Shown piece by piece: positions 18,155-29,775 of a DNA stretch of 64,000 nt. This DNA is from an uncultured Actinobacillus sp. (GTDB lineage: Bacteria; Pseudomonadota; Gammaproteobacteria; Enterobacterales; Pasteurellaceae): the NCBI RefSeq assembly GCF_945915845.1, contig NZ_CAMEFX010000001.1, forward strand, positions 140,035 through 204,034. The letters run 5' to 3'. The notes beneath the pieces are model-generated. The model did no database searches and was not told where the DNA came from. It worked only from the letters and a program-made list of their open reading frames with translations. Both the position numbers and the translations under genes were made by a program. Every line of letters begins with the position of its first letter. Within the stretch, counting starts at the first letter, position 1.

Positions 18155-18937
18155 TTATTTTGCTGGCGTTACGTCCAATACTTCAACATCAAAATGAAGG
18201 GTTGAGTTAGCAGGAATAACGCCCAAATCTTGCTCACCATATGCTAAATTAGCAGGGATCACAAGCTCAATTTTCCCACCTTTTTTCACTAATTGTAAAC
18301 CTTCTGTCCAACCTGGAATAACCTGGTTTAATGCAAATTCAGCCGGTTGACCACGCTCAACAGAACTATCAAAGACGGTACCGTTTGGCAATTTACCGGT
18401 GTAATGTACTTTTACTGTGTCTTCAGGTTTAATTGCTACACCCTCACCTTCTTTTTCAATACGATAAAGTAAACCAGATTTCGTTTCTTTCACACCTTCT
18501 TTTGCTTTAAATTCTGCCGCAAATTTCTCACCATCAGCTTTGGCTTGTTTCGCCGCAGCTGCTGCTTTTTCTGCCTCTTCTTTGGCTTTTGCTTCCGCCG
18601 CTTTGTTCAATTTATCATTAAGTGCGTTTAACGTTTCTTGCAATTCTTTATTTTGAGATAAATCGACCTTACCTGCTAACGCATCTTTTACACCTGTCAA
18701 TAACTTATCTTGATCATAGTTAATGATCTCTTTTTGTGAATCCACTAACCCTTTTAAATCAGAGCCAAGCAACACGCCTACCGCATAAGAAGAATCTTTC
18801 ACTAAACTTTCGTCCGCTTGTGTAGTCGGCTGAGTTTGTGCCGCGGGTGCATTTTTTTCTTTTTCATTACAAGCGGCTGTCGCAAACACTGCGCCTACTA
18901 ATAATGCGATAGCTGAAATTTTTTGAATTTTTAACAT
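18155..18937 (-). CDS. fkpA: FKBP-type peptidyl-prolyl isomerase FkpA
   Basis: Periplasmic prolyl isomerase and chaperone. The N-terminus looks like a signal peptide with a possible lipobox (TAAC, Cys at residue 23), which would make it membrane-anchored unlike E. coli FkpA. Residues 45-125 form the dimerisation region with a long Lys/Glu/Ala-rich helix; the FKBP domain (about 150-260) shows VHYTGKLPNGTVFDSS, FALNQVIPGWTEGLQL and IPANLAYGE. 260 residues. Divergent from slyX, the arrangement also seen in enterics. Confidence 0.94.
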   Translation of the reverse strand: MLKIQKISAIALLVGAVFATAACNEKEKNAPAAQTQPTTQADESLVKDSSYAVGVLLGSDLKGLVDSQKEIINYDQDKLLTGVKDALAGKVDLSQNKELQETLNALNDKLNKAAEAKAKEEAEKAAAAAKQAKADGEKFAAEFKAKEGVKETKSGLLYRIEKEGEGVAIKPEDTVKVHYTGKLPNGTVFDSSVERGQPAEFALNQVIPGWTEGLQLVKKGGKIELVIPANLAYGEQDLGVIPANSTLHFDVEVLDVTPAK

Positions 18938-19020
18938 TGTTTTTCCTTTATATGGTTTAAAATAAACGGCTATTAGGTTAAATCCTATTTAACAAATGTA
19001 CAACATTTATTTGAGATATT

Positions 19021-19233
19021 ATGCAAAATTTTGAAAATCGTATCACTGAATTAGAAATGAAATTGACATTTCAGGACAATTTATTGGAAGAATTAAATCA
19101 AGCGTTAGTTGAACAACAATTTGTGATTGATAAAATGCAAGTTCAATTACGCTATTTGGCAAATAAGTTAAAAGATATGCAACCCTCAAATGTTGCCAGC
19201 CAATCAGAAGAAACACCCCCTCCGCATTATTAG
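19021..19233 (+). CDS. slyX: SlyX family small coiled-coil protein
   Basis: 70-residue SlyX-family protein of unknown function. Almost entirely helical with heptad-like spacing ([20 protein letters not shown] then [16 protein letters not shown]) and a short proline-rich tail ending PPHY, as in relatives. It diverges from fkpA, and is followed by a structured intergenic region with several hairpins. Confidence 0.9.
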   Translation: MQNFENRITELEMKLTFQDNLLEELNQALVEQQFVIDKMQVQLRYLANKLKDMQPSNVASQSEETPPPHY

Positions 19234-19236
19234 ATA

Positions 19237-19366
19237 TCCCAGCATGGCAGAGCCATACTGGGTTACGCATAAATCAGCCCCTTTGGGGCTGAGAATTAGA
19301 GTGGCAAAGCCACTCAACTATGCGTGACCTAGTACGCATTTTGCGTGCCAGGTATAAAATAGTATA
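19237..19366. repeat. Array of consecutive hairpins after slyX
   Basis: Stems in order: CCCAGCATGGC/GCCATACTGGG, TCAGCCCC/GGGGCTGA, GAGTGGC/GCCACTC and ACCTAGTACGC/GCGTGCCAGGT. The second and third are enclosed by longer arms GGTTACGCATA/TATGCGTGACC. No open frame. A similar four-hairpin region lies upstream of gltB (about 59805-59915). Confidence 0.6.
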
Positions 19367-19410
19367 TTTTATAAGCATAAAACATCAACAAACCCTAGCG
19401 TTCTTACCTA

Positions 19411-19452
19411 AAAAAACGCACTTTAGTCATAACACTAAAGTGCGGTTATTTT
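19411..19452. terminator. Bidirectional USS-pair terminator between slyX and sodA
   Basis: CGCACTTTAGT and ACTAAAGTGCG pair around CATAAC, with A-rich and T-rich flanks on opposite sides, so it can stop transcripts from both slyX and sodA. Confidence 0.75.
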
Positions 19453-19469
19453 ACATGAATTTTGCTAAA

Positions 19470-20132
19470 TTATTTTGCGCAGCCACAGCCTGCTTCAGCA
19501 ATTTTCTTTTCAAAACGTTCATTAGCAAAATCCCAGTTTACAACATTCCAGAATTCTTTAATGTAGTCTGGACGACGATTTTGGAATTTTAAGTAGTAAG
19601 CATGTTCCCAAACATCTAAACCAATTAATGGATAGCCTTCACAACCCGCAATCTCTTTACCCATTAATGGAGAGTCTTGGTTTGCGGTTGAAACAACAGC
19701 TAATTTGCCATTTTCTTGTAATACTAACCACGCCCAACCTGAACCAAAGCGTGTTGTTGCTGCTTTTTCAAATTCTGCTTGGAATGCTTCAAACGAACCA
19801 AAGTCACGTACGATAGCGTCTTTTAATGTACCTTGTAAGGTTGTGCCTTTTTTCAAATTTTTCCAGAAGAAAGTGTGATTAACATGACCACCAATATTAT
19901 TACGAGCACCTGTAATTTTGTCTGCCGGTACTTTATTTAAATTTTGTAATACAAAACCTGCGCAACCTTGTTCTGCTAGTGCAGCTAATTCAGGTGTATT
20001 TTCTAATAAAGCGTTTGCATTGTTTACATAAGTTTGGTGATGTTTGCTATGGTGAATTTCCATAGTTTGTGCATCAAAATGAGGTTCTAGTGCATCGTAG
20101 GCGTAGCCTAATTCAGGTAATGTGTAAGCCAT
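19470..20132 (-). CDS. sodA: Manganese-type superoxide dismutase
   Basis: Cytoplasmic superoxide dismutase of the Mn/Fe family. Metal ligands are visible: His in [11 protein letters not shown], His in [10 protein letters not shown], and Asp/His in [11 protein letters not shown]; the surrounding residues are of the Mn type. The start is the ATG at 20132 ([17 protein letters not shown]), which fits the family; 12 upstream in-frame codons are not part of it. 220 residues with an unusual Cys-rich end (AGCGCAK). An FNR-like site lies about 50 bases upstream. Confidence 0.95.
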   Translation of the reverse strand: MAYTLPELGYAYDALEPHFDAQTMEIHHSKHHQTYVNNANALLENTPELAALAEQGCAGFVLQNLNKVPADKITGARNNIGGHVNHTFFWKNLKKGTTLQGTLKDAIVRDFGSFEAFQAEFEKAATTRFGSGWAWLVLQENGKLAVVSTANQDSPLMGKEIAGCEGYPLIGLDVWEHAYYLKFQNRRPDYIKEFWNVVNWDFANERFEKKIAEAGCGCAK

Positions 20133-20182
20133 AATATTTCCTTTTTGTGTTGACTGAATTGCATTCAATTTTAACAGTAAAA

Positions 20183-20196
20183 TTGATTTAGATCAT
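20183..20196. promoter_or_regulatory. FNR-like site upstream of sodA
   Basis: TTGATTTAGATCAT matches TTGATnnnnATCAA in 9 of 10 defined positions. It lies about 50 bases before the sodA ATG. In E. coli sodA is repressed anaerobically by FNR and ArcA, so repression is plausible here. Confidence 0.45.
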
Positions 20197-20202
20197 CTTT
20201 TA

Positions 20203-20236
20203 TATAAAAAAACCAACCTTAAAAATGGTTGGTTTT
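20203..20236 (-). terminator. Intrinsic terminator of mnmA
   Basis: On the minus strand AAACCAACC pairs with GGTTGGTTT and runs into a long T-tract (GGTTTTTTTATAT). Placed just after the mnmA stop. Confidence 0.88.
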
Positions 20237-20242
20237 GCCTAT

Positions 20243-21397
20243 TTATTTAATTTGAGTTTCTATCACTCCACCACCCAAGCAAATTTCACCTTGATAAAAT
20301 ACCGCACTTTGACCCGGCGTCACTGCAATTTGCGGCTCATCAAATACCACACGAATATTTTCATCATCAATAGGAATAATTTCGCAGGGAATATCCGTTT
20401 GACGATAGCGTGTTTTTACTGTGCAGCGCATTGGTTCACGAATCGGCTGACGATCAACCCAATGCAACTGGCTGGCGGTCAACCCTGTAGACAACAATGC
20501 AGAATTATCATGCCCTTGCGCTACAATTAATACGTTATTGATTAAATCTTTTTCCACCACATAAAACGGTTCTTCGCTCAAGCCTTGCACACCGCCAATA
20601 CCTAAACCTTTGCGCTGTCCAAGAGTGTGGTACATTAACCCATCATGACGACCAACCACACGCCCATCAACAGTGCGAATTTCGCCGGGTTGAGCCGGCA
20701 AATAACGTGCTAAAAAATCTTTAAATTTACGTTCACCAATAAAACAAATGCCCGTAGAATCCTTTTTCTTCGCGGTAATTAAGCCGAGCTCTTCTGCAAT
20801 TTTACGTACAATCGGTTTTTCAATATCACCTACTGGAAATAAACTCTGCCCAACTTGTTTTTTACTTAAAGTGTACAAGAAATAACTCTGATCTTTATTA
20901 TTATCTAAACCACGTAAAAGTTGCGCATTATCATCAGAACCTGCACGGCGCACATAATGCCCTGTAGCAATATAATTTGCGCCCAAATCTTCGGCCGCAT
21001 ATTCTAAAAAGGCTTTAAACTTGATTTCTTTGTTACAAAGAATATCGGGGTTTGGGGTGCGTCCTGCTTGATATTCCGCTAAGAAATGTTCAAATACATT
21101 ATCCCAAAATTCCGCTGCAAAGTTGATTTTATGCAACTTCATACCAAGCTTATCCGCGACTGCTTGTGCATCCGCTAAATCAGCGGCTGCAGTACAATAA
21201 TCGGTGTCATCATCTTCTTCCCAGTTTTTCATAAACAAGCCTTCCACTTGGTAGCCTTGTTGTTGCAAGATAAAAGCAGAAACAGAAGAATCAACCCCAC
21301 CAGACATCCCCACAATCACTTTCTTAGTGGCATTGTCGGCTAACTGTTCAGGGCTAAGTTTAGCGAAGTATTGGTTGTAAGTTGTTGAAATTAACAT
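20243..21397 (-). CDS. mnmA: tRNA-specific 2-thiouridylase MnmA
   Basis: ATP-dependent thiolase that makes 2-thiouridine at the wobble position of tRNA Lys, Glu and Gln, receiving sulfur from TusE and so, indirectly, from TusBCD encoded 4 kb away. PP-loop [12 protein letters not shown] is at residues 30-41; the catalytic cysteines lie in [12 protein letters not shown] and [12 protein letters not shown]. 384 residues, normal length. CGGAG precedes the ATG. It follows nqrM on the same strand as in H. influenzae. Confidence 0.96.
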   Translation of the reverse strand: MLISTTYNQYFAKLSPEQLADNATKKVIVGMSGGVDSSVSAFILQQQGYQVEGLFMKNWEEDDDTDYCTAAADLADAQAVADKLGMKLHKINFAAEFWDNVFEHFLAEYQAGRTPNPDILCNKEIKFKAFLEYAAEDLGANYIATGHYVRRAGSDDNAQLLRGLDNNKDQSYFLYTLSKKQVGQSLFPVGDIEKPIVRKIAEELGLITAKKKDSTGICFIGERKFKDFLARYLPAQPGEIRTVDGRVVGRHDGLMYHTLGQRKGLGIGGVQGLSEEPFYVVEKDLINNVLIVAQGHDNSALLSTGLTASQLHWVDRQPIREPMRCTVKTRYRQTDIPCEIIPIDDENIRVVFDEPQIAVTPGQSAVFYQGEICLGGGVIETQIK

Positions 21398-21457
21398 ATT
21401 TTCTCCGTTAGCTCAGTTCAAGGCTGAGTACATTGATTAATTAAAAAAGAAACAGTG

Positions 21458-21712
21458 CTATTTTACTTCATAAAACTGCGGTTCTTTTTTGGCAAATTTT
21501 TCTTCATATTCAGCAATAGCCTGTTCATCACCTGCATCAAGTTTCTTTTGCAAGTTATCACAAGGCTCTTCGCAGTCGCACATTTTTTTCATCCCTAGCG
21601 CGGTGATGCCACCACAACTGCCCTTGATGGTTTTCTTTTTGATGATATAGCCAATCGCCATACCAAAGATCACAAGAAGAAAAATCCCAAAGGTAACAAT
21701 AAATAATTTCAT
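21458..21712 (-). CDS. nqrM: NqrM, Na+-NQR maturation factor (DUF539)
   Basis: Small membrane protein required for assembling Na+-NQR, thought to deliver iron for the cysteine-bound centre between NqrD and NqrE. One N-terminal membrane helix (residues 3-25) is followed by the conserved cysteines in GSCGGI and MCDCEEPCDN. 84 residues. It lies 24 bases downstream of apbE, forming the maturation tail of the nqr cluster. Confidence 0.92.
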   Translation of the reverse strand: MKLFIVTFGIFLLVIFGMAIGYIIKKKTIKGSCGGITALGMKKMCDCEEPCDNLQKKLDAGDEQAIAEYEEKFAKKEPQFYEVK

Positions 21713-21736
21713 AATTTTTCCTTATATTAACCGCAC

Positions 21737-22774
21737 TTATTGATTTAAAAGTGCGGAGAATGTTGACGACATTTTAGTTTCAAAGCCATTATCTGTTTTA
21801 ATAATTAAATACACAGGGATTTGCTCTTTTTCTGCCACTTCTAAAGCTTTTTCTTCACCCAAGACAAATAAGCCTGTGGATAAACCATCTGCTGTCATCG
21901 AACTAGGGTGTAACACCGTAATTGACGCGAGATGGTGCTGAATAGGTTGACCCGTTTTCGGATCGATTTCGTGGGCAAAACGTTTCCCATTTTCTTCAAA
22001 ATAAATACGATAATTCCCCGATGTAGCCATTGCTAAATCTTGTAAACCAATGACCTGCTCAATAGAACGTGAACCGTCAAAACTCGGTTTTTCAATAGCG
22101 ATTTGCCAATCTTTACCTTCGATATTTTTTCCTTTTGTACGAATTTCTCCGCCAATTTCCACCATGTAATCTTTCGCACCGACCTGTTCAAGGGTTTCTG
22201 CTACTAAATCTACACCAAAACCTTTTGCAATAGATGACAGATCCACATAAAGTTGTGGCACGGATTTTTCAAGGTAAAATTTCCCATCACGTTGGGTTAA
22301 TTTTAATTTTTCAATGCCTACCCATGCTTGGCGTTCTGCGAGTTGTTCCGCAGTAGGTTGTCTCTCTGGGCGTTTTTCAGGCCCAAATCCCCAGAGGTTC
22401 ACGACTGGGCCGACAGTAACATCTAATGCCCCTTCCGTCACCTGATTTAAACGAATAGCTTCGCGGATCACTGTTGCCAAATCCGTTGAAATTTCAACAG
22501 GTTGATTCACTTCTGTAAATTGATTAAAACGGCTCAGCTCAGAATTTTTGTCATAGGTGGACATCTTCGCATTGACATCTTTTAACACCATTTCAATTTT
22601 GGCATGGGCTTTGTCTTTGTCTAAATTCAGATTGCCGTCATCAATATATTTAATGTGATAAGTCGTCCCCATGGTTTTGCCCATCAAAGACACCACTTCA
22701 GGATCTTTTTGACACCCGGTCAAACTAAAGGTAACCGCTAAAAGTGCGGTGAAAATTAGAGAGATTTTTTTCAT
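21737..22774 (-). CDS. apbE: ApbE, FAD:protein FMN transferase
   Basis: Periplasmic lipoprotein that covalently attaches FMN to threonines of NqrB and NqrC. Lipoprotein signal with lipobox LTGC (Cys at residue 21). Family blocks include GTTYHIKY, the FMN-transferase core VDLSSIAKGFGVD and MATSGNYR, and HEIDPKTGQP. 345 residues. It starts 4 bases after the stop of an MNT-type nucleotidyltransferase gene that has been placed between it and nqrF, so its expression may now depend on that module. Confidence 0.96.
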   Translation of the reverse strand: MKKISLIFTALLAVTFSLTGCQKDPEVVSLMGKTMGTTYHIKYIDDGNLNLDKDKAHAKIEMVLKDVNAKMSTYDKNSELSRFNQFTEVNQPVEISTDLATVIREAIRLNQVTEGALDVTVGPVVNLWGFGPEKRPERQPTAEQLAERQAWVGIEKLKLTQRDGKFYLEKSVPQLYVDLSSIAKGFGVDLVAETLEQVGAKDYMVEIGGEIRTKGKNIEGKDWQIAIEKPSFDGSRSIEQVIGLQDLAMATSGNYRIYFEENGKRFAHEIDPKTGQPIQHHLASITVLHPSSMTADGLSTGLFVLGEEKALEVAEKEQIPVYLIIKTDNGFETKMSSTFSALLNQ

Positions 22775-22778
22775 ATTC

Positions 22779-23081
22779 TTAAGGAATTAACACTTCATAT
22801 TTTTGCAAAATGATTTGCTTAAAGGATTCGCTACAGCTTGCCCAATCCACAATATCCACTTTAAAAGGCAAATCCGAATCACTAAAAGCGAGTTCTAATT
22901 GCGTTAGCTCTCGAATCGTTAAAGGCGTTGTAGTGAGCAAAGCTAAATCTATATCTGAGAAAGGCTTATGTGTTCCTTTCACGCGAGATCCGAATACCCA
23001 AACAGGTGTGTTGAGGCATTTTTCAGATAAAATCGATTTAATTATTTGCAATTCTTGAGCACTTACATTAATCATTGGCAT
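22779..23081 (-). CDS. MntA-type minimal nucleotidyltransferase (antitoxin)
   Basis: Minimal nucleotidyltransferase of the HEPN/MNT class. The catalytic GSx10DxD motif is perfect: Gly31-Ser32 (GSRVKGTHKPFSDIDLAL) and Asp43/Asp45. In characterised pairs the MNT protein modifies the HEPN toxin's tyrosine with AMP and neutralises it. 100 residues, typical size. It overlaps the upstream HEPN gene by 14 bases, consistent with coupled translation of a toxin-antitoxin pair. It could also be called an HI0073-like protein. Confidence 0.9.
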   Translation of the reverse strand: MPMINVSAQELQIIKSILSEKCLNTPVWVFGSRVKGTHKPFSDIDLALLTTTPLTIRELTQLELAFSDSDLPFKVDIVDWASCSESFKQIILQKYEVLIP

Positions 23082-23505
23082 TACGTTTTTGTAGCTCTTT
23101 CAACAAAAAACGACTACTTTCTAAAAAGCCTGCAATGCCATTGTAAACTTGCTGTGCTTTTATTTCGTCATAAGTATGTGAAGTAATATTGCGCATTTTC
23201 CGATAATCTAGCCAATCTTCAAAATGCTCAATTAATCCGACTTGAGCCGCTAAGCGCAAAATATCGCGAAACTCCGCAGAATCCACATCCAAATCATTCG
23301 AGGCAATTTTCTTTAATTGCCGTTTCAACATTTTGATACCAAGCTCATAGACAAACTCAAATTTCTGTATTGCGCCTGCAATAAGGGTATCTTGAATTAT
23401 TGGCGGCTGAGACTGAAACCAAGCCTGATTTTCTAGGGATTGAATAGTTTCTTCCAAAGATTTGAATGCATTTTCAAGGGCGATAATATTTAGCTGTTCA
23501 CTCAT
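23068..23505 (-). CDS. HepT-like HEPN protein (HI0074 family), probable toxin RNase
   Basis: HEPN-domain protein, all-helical, 145 residues. It carries the Rx4HxY motif (Arg105-Asn-Ile-Thr-Ser-His110-Thr-Tyr112), in which Arg and His form the RNase site and Tyr is the residue modified by the cognate MNT antitoxin. Belongs to the group first annotated as nucleotidyltransferase substrate-binding proteins (HI0074). First gene of the pair; it lies between nqrF and apbE, with an AT-rich upstream region holding a TATATT -10-like hexamer on the minus strand. Confidence 0.88.
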   Translation of the reverse strand: MSEQLNIIALENAFKSLEETIQSLENQAWFQSQPPIIQDTLIAGAIQKFEFVYELGIKMLKRQLKKIASNDLDVDSAEFRDILRLAAQVGLIEHFEDWLDYRKMRNITSHTYDEIKAQQVYNGIAGFLESSRFLLKELQKRNAND

Positions 23506-23599
23506 AGGGTTAATTATCTTTTAGATTATCAATATAAAACTGATTGATTAGCTGTGTACCAATGATATGCACGGTTGATTTTTAATCGGTTATTTTGAA

Positions 23600-23640
23600 A
23601 ACGGTCGAAGTTCTAAATGTTTAGAAATTCGACCGCACTT
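23600..23640 (-). terminator. Terminator after nqrF
   Basis: CGGTCGAAGTTCTAAA and TTTAGAAATTCGACCG form a long inverted repeat (one mismatch) followed on the minus strand by GTTTTCAAAATAA. It merges with a USS core at one arm. It should insulate nqrA-F from the HEPN/MNT module. Confidence 0.75.
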
Positions 23641-23661
23641 TTCACTTAAGTGTGATTAAAA

Positions 23662-24891
23662 TCAACCACCGAAGTCATCTAATAAGATGTTTTCATCTTC
23701 AACGCCTAAATCTTTCAGCATTTTGATTACTGCGGCGTTCATCACTGGTGGACCACACATATAGTATTCACAATCTTCCGGTGCTTCATGGTTTTTGAGA
23801 TAGTTCTCATAAAGCACATTGTGAATAAAGCCTGTGTAACCTGTCCAGTTATCTTCCGGCAATGCATCAGAAAGCGCAACATGCCATACGAAGTTGTCAT
23901 TTTCTGCCGCTAATTGATCAAAGTCTTCTTGGTAGAAAATTTCACGTTTAGAACGTGCACCATACCAGAATGACATTTTACGTTTTGATTTCAAACGTTT
24001 TAATTGGTCAAAGATATGTGAACGCATTGGCGCCATACCAGCACCACCACCAATAAATACCATTTCGTTGTCGGTTTCTTTTGCAAAGAATTCACCGAAT
24101 GGACCAGAAATAGTGACTTTATCACCCGGTTTTAATGACCAAATATAAGATGACATTTGACCTGGTGGTACATCTGGGTTACGTGGTGGAGGCGTTGCAA
24201 TACGCACGTTAAGCATAATAATGCCTTTCTCTTCCGGATATGAAGCCATTGAATAAGCACGAATAATATGCTCGTCCACTTTTGAAGTGTAACGCCATAA
24301 ATTAAACTTATCCCAGTCTTCATGATATTCTTCTGGAATATCGAAGTCTTTATAGTGAACGGTATGTGGTTCTGCCTCAATTTGGATATAACCACCTGCG
24401 CGGAATGGAACTTCTTCACCTTCAGGAATTTGAAGTTTAAGTTCTTTGATGAAGGTTGCTTTGTTATCGTTAGAAATAACAGTACATTCCCATTTTTTCA
24501 CACCAAAGATTTCTTCCGGAAGTTCAACATCCATTGAAGATTTTACATTCACTTGACACGCTAAACGCCAACCTTCTTTTGCTTCTTTTTTCGAGATGTG
24601 TGAAAGTTCTGTTGGAAGAATTTCGCCACCACCTGATTTTACTTGTACACGACATTGACCACATGAGCCACCGCCACCACAAGCTGATGAAACGAAGATA
24701 CCTTTGCTTGCTAATGCCCCTAATAATTTACCACCAGCCGGTAAGGTAATTCCTTTTGCTGGATCGTTATTGATAGAAATAGTGATGTCACCACTATCAA
24801 CTAATTTAGATTTGGCAATCAAAATAATCACAGCTAATACTAAAACGATTGCTGTAAATGCGCCAATACCGAAAATAAAATTACTATCCAC
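23662..24891 (-). CDS. nqrF: Na+-NQR subunit F (NADH:FAD/2Fe-2S subunit)
   Basis: Entry subunit of the sodium-pumping NADH:quinone oxidoreductase. One N-terminal membrane helix, then a plant-type ferredoxin domain with [10 protein letters not shown] and a fourth Cys in LACQV, an FAD-binding domain (RAYSMASYP) and an NAD domain ([14 protein letters not shown]), ending with the usual LLDDFGG. 409 residues. Last gene of nqrABCDEF. Confidence 0.98.
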   Translation of the reverse strand: MDSNFIFGIGAFTAIVLVLAVIILIAKSKLVDSGDITISINNDPAKGITLPAGGKLLGALASKGIFVSSACGGGGSCGQCRVQVKSGGGEILPTELSHISKKEAKEGWRLACQVNVKSSMDVELPEEIFGVKKWECTVISNDNKATFIKELKLQIPEGEEVPFRAGGYIQIEAEPHTVHYKDFDIPEEYHEDWDKFNLWRYTSKVDEHIIRAYSMASYPEEKGIIMLNVRIATPPPRNPDVPPGQMSSYIWSLKPGDKVTISGPFGEFFAKETDNEMVFIGGGAGMAPMRSHIFDQLKRLKSKRKMSFWYGARSKREIFYQEDFDQLAAENDNFVWHVALSDALPEDNWTGYTGFIHNVLYENYLKNHEAPEDCEYYMCGPPVMNAAVIKMLKDLGVEDENILLDDFGG

Positions 24892-24901
24892 GATGCGCTC
24901 C

Positions 24902-25498
24902 TTATAATTGAATGCCTGAGAATGACATAAAGCCTAATGCCATTAAGCCTACAGTAATAAAGGTGATACCTAAACCACGTAAACCTGCCGGTACATCAGC
25001 ATATTTCATTTTTTCGGTTAAACCGGCAAGTGCAACGATAGCCAACATCCAACCTGTACCTGCACCGATACCGTAAACGACTGATTCACCGAAATTGTAT
25101 TCACGTTGCACCATGAATGATACGCCACCGAAAATCGCACAGTTTACTGTGATCAATGGTAAGAAAATACCTAATGCACTATAAAGCGATGGTACAAATT
25201 TATCTAAGAACATTTCTAAGATTTGTACTAAAGCCGCAATGACACCGATAAAGGTAATGAAGTTTAAGAATGTTAAATCTACACCTTCAATTAATGCACC
25301 GTCTTTTAACACATGAGTGTACACTAATTGGTTTACCGGCACAGAAATGCCTAATACAACGATTACTGCAATACCTAAACCAAAAGCCGTTGAAACTTTC
25401 TTAGACACCGCAAGGAATGTACACATACCAAGGAAGAAAGAAAGTGCCATGTTCTCAATGAACACAGACTTTACAAATAAACTAATGTAATGTTCCAT
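24902..25498 (-). CDS. nqrE: Na+-NQR subunit E
   Basis: Membrane subunit with six helices, pairing with NqrD around a shared Fe centre. 198 residues; conserved blocks [14 protein letters not shown] (with the metal-ligand Cys) and TVNCAIFGG (second Cys) are present. 10 bases separate it from nqrF. Confidence 0.97.
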   Translation of the reverse strand: MEHYISLFVKSVFIENMALSFFLGMCTFLAVSKKVSTAFGLGIAVIVVLGISVPVNQLVYTHVLKDGALIEGVDLTFLNFITFIGVIAALVQILEMFLDKFVPSLYSALGIFLPLITVNCAIFGGVSFMVQREYNFGESVVYGIGAGTGWMLAIVALAGLTEKMKYADVPAGLRGLGITFITVGLMALGFMSFSGIQL

Positions 25499-25501
25499 TG
25501 A

Positions 25502-26125
25502 TTATTTCTCCTGTTGTGCCGGTTTCCACGTTCTTAAGCCCCAAATTAAGAAGCCAATAATAAAGAACGCACTTGGTGCTAAGAGGAATAAGCCGTTTGC
25601 TTGATACCAACCACCATTTTGAACAGTTTCAAAAATCGTTACACCGAAAATTTTACCTGAACCGATAAGTTCACGTAAAAATGCAACGATAACTAAGATC
25701 GCACCGTAACCTAAACCATTACCGATACCATCAACGAAACTTTCAAGCGGTTCTGATTTCATCGCAAAAGCTTCTGCACGCCCCATTACGATACAGTTAG
25801 TAATAATCAAACCAACGAATACCGATAATTGTTTTGATAGGTCATAGGCATAAGCACGTAAAATTTGGTCAACTAAGATAACCAATGATGCAATGATCGC
25901 CATTTGCACAATGATACGGATGCTATTTGGAATATAGTTACGAATCATTGAAATGAACATACTTGAAAATGCGGTAACTAAACTCACCGCAATCGCCATT
26001 ACAACCGCAGTTTGTAACTGTGTTGTTACCGCTAGTGCCGAACAAATACCTAAAATTTGTAATGCAATAGGGTTGTTATCAGCAATTGGCGATAACAATA
26101 AACTTTTAAGATTGTTGCCTGCCAT
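25502..26125 (-). CDS. nqrD: Na+-NQR subunit D
   Basis: Membrane subunit homologous to NqrE, six helices, 207 residues. Conserved [13 protein letters not shown] and [15 protein letters not shown] supply the paired cysteines. It overlaps the nqrC stop by one base. Confidence 0.97.
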   Translation of the reverse strand: MAGNNLKSLLLSPIADNNPIALQILGICSALAVTTQLQTAVVMAIAVSLVTAFSSMFISMIRNYIPNSIRIIVQMAIIASLVILVDQILRAYAYDLSKQLSVFVGLIITNCIVMGRAEAFAMKSEPLESFVDGIGNGLGYGAILVIVAFLRELIGSGKIFGVTIFETVQNGGWYQANGLFLLAPSAFFIIGFLIWGLRTWKPAQQEK

Positions 26126-26898
26126 TAGTTCGCTCCTGCTGTTGCTTTGAATTTAGCTAAGAATGGACCAAAGCCATTTTTACCAAACCAATATTTAAAT
26201 GAGCCATCTACACCATTTGATGTTAAGGTCGCACCGGATAAAGCGTCAATACCATGCTCTTTATCTGCTGATGCATTTTTGCCTACCGTTAAAGCCACTT
26301 CGTTTTGGTCATTAAATAATTTTTTACCTACGAAGAATTTTTGCCAGTTAGGGTTTGCAATTTCACCACCAAGACCTGCAGTTTCACCTTGCTCATAGTA
26401 AGTAATACCATTGATTGTGTTTGCATCAGGTTGTACTGCCACAAAGCCATACATAATAGACCACAAACCATTGCCATACATTGGTAATACTGCTTGAGTC
26501 ACATTGCCGGCTTCATCTTTTACTAGATAAATTTCGGCATATTTTGCACGCACTTTGATTCCTGCTTTATCATCTTCAGGTGCAATAGCCACGCTTGTTG
26601 CAGGATCTTTTGCTGCTGCTTTTGCATCAAAGTTTGTCACGTTGTCAACGTAGTCACCTGTTGCTAAATCAACAACTTTTGGCTCGATGAATTTTGCGTA
26701 AGTGTCTTGAATATTCGTATCTTTTTGCATCAAACCTGCTGCAATCAGAATGTTCTTTTGCTTATCAAGCTGTTTTTGGATCTCTTGTGTTGGTTTTAAT
26801 AACACCGCAGCACCAGCTACGATAAGAGAACAGATCAAGCTCACCAACACCACGACGGTTAAAGTACCGCCAACGCTATCTTTATTAAATTTAGCCAT
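26125..26898 (-). CDS. nqrC: Na+-NQR subunit C (covalent FMN)
   Basis: Periplasm-facing flavin subunit anchored by one N-terminal helix (residues 10-33). The flavinylation site is [10 protein letters not shown] near the C-terminus, where ApbE attaches FMN to the Thr. 257 residues. Overlaps nqrB and nqrD by one base each. Confidence 0.97.
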   Translation of the reverse strand: MAKFNKDSVGGTLTVVVLVSLICSLIVAGAAVLLKPTQEIQKQLDKQKNILIAAGLMQKDTNIQDTYAKFIEPKVVDLATGDYVDNVTNFDAKAAAKDPATSVAIAPEDDKAGIKVRAKYAEIYLVKDEAGNVTQAVLPMYGNGLWSIMYGFVAVQPDANTINGITYYEQGETAGLGGEIANPNWQKFFVGKKLFNDQNEVALTVGKNASADKEHGIDALSGATLTSNGVDGSFKYWFGKNGFGPFLAKFKATAGAN

Positions 26899-28127
26899 TA
26901 TGCAGTTCTCGCTTTTCTACGTTTGATGTTGCCTTGAACGACTAGGTAGTCGAAGATTGGCGCGAATAAGTTAGCGAATAAAATTGCTAACATCATACCT
27001 TCTGGATACGCTGGGTTTGCGACACGGATAACCACCGCCATAAAACCGATCAATGCACCGTACCACCACTTACCTTTATTAGTGAATGACGCAGATACCG
27101 GGTCTGTTGCCATAAAGAACATACCTAGTGCGAAACCACCTAAAACTAAATGCCAATGCCACGGCATTGAGAATAACGGGTTAGTATCTGAACCGATAAG
27201 GTTGAACAAGGTTGATGTAATCACCATACCTAAGAACACACCTGCAATGATACGCCATGAAGCAATGCGTGCAAATACAATAATTGCCGCACCGATAGCT
27301 AACATTAATGTCGAAACTTCCCCCATTGAACCAGGGATATTTCCTAAAAACGCATCCATCCAAGTGATAGGTTGACCTGTTGCTACGTGTTTAAGAGCAG
27401 CTTCACCACCTTGCGCCCATTGTGAAAGTGCAGTTGCACCAGAGAAACCATCTGCAGCCGTCCAAACTAAGTCACCCGAAATTTGCGCAGGGTAAGCAAA
27501 GAATAAAAATGCACGACCTGCTAATGCCGGGTTCATAAAGTTTTTACCCACACCACCAAAGACTTCTTTCGCTACAACTAAACCGAAAGAAATACCTAAA
27601 GCAGCTTGCCATAATGGCAATGTTGGCGGAACGATTAATGCGAATAAAATCGTTGTCACAAAGAAACCTTCGTTTACTTCGTGTCCACGAACGATAGCAA
27701 ATAATAATTCCCAGAACATACCTACTGCGAATGCCACGATATAAATAGGTAAGAAGAATGTTGCACCTAACAACATTTTGCTACCCCAACCGCCATTCAC
27801 AAGATCGGCACCTAAGCCTTGAGCTAAAGAATAATGCCAGTCGTTTGCGACTAGCTCAGCAAGATTACCTAAGCTTGCTGCCGCAGCCATAGATTGCGCA
27901 CCTACGTTATACAAGCCATAGAATAATGCTGGGAATAATGCTAACCACACGATGATCATCATACGTTTTGAGTCGATGGCATCACGAACGTGGGTTGTCG
28001 ATTGCGTTGCCGTACCGGGTGTGTACATCAAAGTGTAAACCGATTCAAATAACGGATACAATTTGGCATATTTACCACCAGGCAAAAACGCGGGTTCCAT
28101 TTTTTCAAAAAGATGTTTTAAACCCAT
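26898..28127 (-). CDS. nqrB: Na+-NQR subunit B (covalent FMN, riboflavin, Na+ channel)
   Basis: Main membrane subunit with about ten helices that couples electron flow to Na+ translocation. The FMN attachment site is SGATALS (Thr), and [20 protein letters not shown] and [16 protein letters not shown] are conserved. 409 residues. Lies 2 bases after nqrA. Confidence 0.98.
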   Translation of the reverse strand: MGLKHLFEKMEPAFLPGGKYAKLYPLFESVYTLMYTPGTATQSTTHVRDAIDSKRMMIIVWLALFPALFYGLYNVGAQSMAAAASLGNLAELVANDWHYSLAQGLGADLVNGGWGSKMLLGATFFLPIYIVAFAVGMFWELLFAIVRGHEVNEGFFVTTILFALIVPPTLPLWQAALGISFGLVVAKEVFGGVGKNFMNPALAGRAFLFFAYPAQISGDLVWTAADGFSGATALSQWAQGGEAALKHVATGQPITWMDAFLGNIPGSMGEVSTLMLAIGAAIIVFARIASWRIIAGVFLGMVITSTLFNLIGSDTNPLFSMPWHWHLVLGGFALGMFFMATDPVSASFTNKGKWWYGALIGFMAVVIRVANPAYPEGMMLAILFANLFAPIFDYLVVQGNIKRRKARTA

Positions 28128-28129
28128 TT

Positions 28130-29775
<1,646 letters not shown>

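Noticed and set aside
21402..21430. tRNA-like GCTCAGTTC stretch before mnmA
   Set aside because: Only a short hairpin; no acceptor stem, anticodon arm or T-loop can be built.
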